Assembly (NCBI RefSeq): GCF_014201805.1
Contig: NZ_JACHFK010000001.1
Coordinates: 682,001-746,000 of the forward strand
Direction: 5' to 3'
Length of the DNA: 64,000 bases
From: Deinococcus metalli
GTDB taxonomy: Bacteria; Deinococcota; Deinococci; Deinococcales; Deinococcaceae
Every line of letters starts with the position of its first letter. The stretch's first letter is position 1. Both the position numbers and the translations under genes were made by a program. A model generated the notes under the pieces. The model did no database searches. It had not been told where the DNA came from and saw only the letters and a list, made by a program, of their open reading frames with translations. Positions 62,942 to 64,000 of the stretch are shown one piece after another.

Positions 62942-64000
62942 TCAGCCCTCTCGACCCTCCACCGCCAGCCCGATCTCGGTGAGCTGCGCGGCATCGACAG
63001 GGGAGGGCGCCTCGGCCATCAGGTCGGCGCCGCGGTTGTTCTTCGGGAACGCAATCACCTCGCGGATGCTGGCGGCGCCGGTCATCACCATGACCAGCCG
63101 GTCAAAGCCCCACGCGATCCCGCCGTGTGGCGGCGTGCCGTACGTCAGGGCGTCGAGGAAGAAGCCGAACTTGTCCTGCGCCTGCTGCGGAGTGAAGCCG
63201 ATGGCCCCGAACATCAGAGCCTGTACCTCCGGGCTGTGGATACGGATGCTGCCGCCGCCGACCTCGAAGCCGTTGAGCACCAGATCGTAGGCCTGCGCCC
63301 GGATCTCGCCCTGCCGCTCGGTGCCGAACAGCTCCACGTCGTCCGGGTGCGGCGCGGTGAAGGGGTGGTGCATGTAGGTCCACGTACCGGACTCCTCGTC
63401 CAGTTCCAGCTGGGGGAAGTCCGTCACCCACGACACGTGGTACAGCGGGCCGCCCGCCGCGAGGTCGAAGGCGTCGCGCAGCGCCAGCCGCACCGCGCCC
63501 AGAGCCGACACGGCCGACTTCCACGGGCCGGCGCTGAACAGCAGGGTTCCGCCCTCGGGCACGCCGGTCGCGGCCAGCAGGGATGCCGTCTGCGCGCCGA
63601 CGAACTTGCTGATGCCGCCCGTGAAGCCCTCGCCCTCGCGCCGCAGCCACGCCAGGCCGCGCGCGCCGTTCTGCTTGGCGACGCGCTCCAGTTCGTCGAT
63701 CTGCCTGCGCGTCAGTTCCGGTGCCACGATGACCTTGACGCACGGTGCGGATACGAAGGCCGCGAACTCCCCGCCCCGGAACAGCTCGGTCACGTCGGTG
63801 AAGGCCGTCCCGAAGCGCAGATCCGGCTTGTCCGAGCCGTAGGTGTCCATCGCGGCGTGGTAGGTCATGCGGGGGAACGGCTGGGGCAGTTCCACTCCCA
63901 GCGTCTCGCGGAACACGTGCGCCAGAAGCCGCTCGTTCAGCGCCAGCACGTCCTCCTGCTCGACGAAGCTCATTTCCATATCCAGCTGCGTGAAGTCCGG
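62942..64000 (-). CDS. aspS: Aspartyl-tRNA synthetase, C-terminal part (5' end outside window)
   Basis: About 352 C-terminal residues are present. Motif 2-adjacent sequence [12 protein letters not shown], the GAD insertion domain ([12 protein letters not shown] to [14 protein letters not shown]) and class II motif 3 [15 protein letters not shown] are visible. The GAD domain marks the bacterial-type enzyme. The gene is complete at its stop but its start lies beyond base 64000. It is convergent with the hydrolase pair. Confidence 0.96.
   Translation of the reverse strand, partial: PDFTQLDMEMSFVEQEDVLALNERLLAHVFRETLGVELPQPFPRMTYHAAMDTYGSDKPDLRFGTAFTDVTELFRGGEFAAFVSAPCVKVIVAPELTRRQIDELERVAKQNGARGLAWLRREGEGFTGGISKFVGAQTASLLAATGVPEGGTLLFSAGPWKSAVSALGAVRLALRDAFDLAAGGPLYHVSWVTDFPQLELDEESGTWTYMHHPFTAPHPDDVELFGTERQGEIRAQAYDLVLNGFEVGGGSIRIHSPEVQALMFGAIGFTPQQAQDKFGFFLDALTYGTPPHGGIAWGFDRLVMVMTGAASIREVIAFPKNNRGADLMAEAPSPVDAAQLTEIGLAVEGREG

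Overview
The window is GC-rich, densely packed bacterial chromosome and looks like Deinococcus. The reasons are a two-HRDC RecQ, a type-2 isoleucyl-tRNA synthetase, the bacillithiol glycosyltransferase BshA, a serine carboxypeptidase-like S10 peptidase, and above all a start-site grammar typical of Deinococcus: a TAnnnT -10 box placed 5-9 nt before the start codon with no Shine-Dalgarno sequence (leaderless mRNA). I see no rRNA, tRNA, insertion sequence, prophage or CRISPR array. Genus is inferred; species cannot be read from this.

Layout. 1-1750: end of a histidine kinase, a receiver-histidine kinase fusion and an OsmC-like protein. 2108-6831 (minus): a tightly overlapping deoC-maf-mreC-mreD-mrdA operon joining deoxyribose catabolism to cell-wall elongation genes, without mreB or rodA. 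6935-16971: peroxiredoxin, rpiA, YyaL-type thioredoxin protein, transglutaminase-like protein, argJ, a membrane protein, a degenerate shikimate dehydrogenase-like protein, hsp20, miaA, glgC. 17047-23991: methylmalonyl-CoA mutase large subunit, TerC, AI-2E-type exporter, typA, a LysR regulator. 24089-32191: GNAT, membrane protein, recQ, S10 peptidase, HAD phosphatase, PhzF, secreted TPR-like protein. 32372-38930: the least ordinary stretch, with a 957-residue P-loop/TPR protein, small unknown proteins, a PfpI-like protein without its nucleophile, a PIG-L deacetylase, and a ParA plus small basic RHH-like protein plus HExxH membrane protein operon. 38976-45191: gluQ, trpBA, an MFS transporter, pepF. 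45355-52761: YbjN, RlpA/LysM, M24 peptidase, sucCD, a secreted calcium-loop protein, bshA, degV. 52815-64000: ileS under a T-box riboswitch, divergent rho with a coupled leader ORF, M23 endopeptidase, response regulator, pdxST, two alpha/beta hydrolases and the 3' part of aspS.

Working together: mreC-mreD-mrdA with the RlpA, M23 and response-regulator genes point to envelope synthesis; bshA plus the PIG-L deacetylase fit two steps of bacillithiol synthesis; pdxS-pdxT form PLP synthase; sucC-sucD form succinyl-CoA synthetase, which the methylmalonyl-CoA mutase can feed; trpB-trpA form tryptophan synthase.

Most unusual signals: (1) short upstream ORFs whose stop overlaps the start of rho, bshA, an AI-2E-type exporter and an MFS gene; (2) a three-copy 36-nt AT-rich element with fixed half-site spacing, two copies flanking the alpha/beta hydrolase pair; (3) an ileS T-box with a readable AUC specifier; (4) an 11-bp perfect dyad between gluQ and trpB; (5) the ParA/RHH-like/HExxH operon. 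Starts were chosen from -10 spacing, overlaps and Shine-Dalgarno sites, so several differ from the longest possible reading frame.
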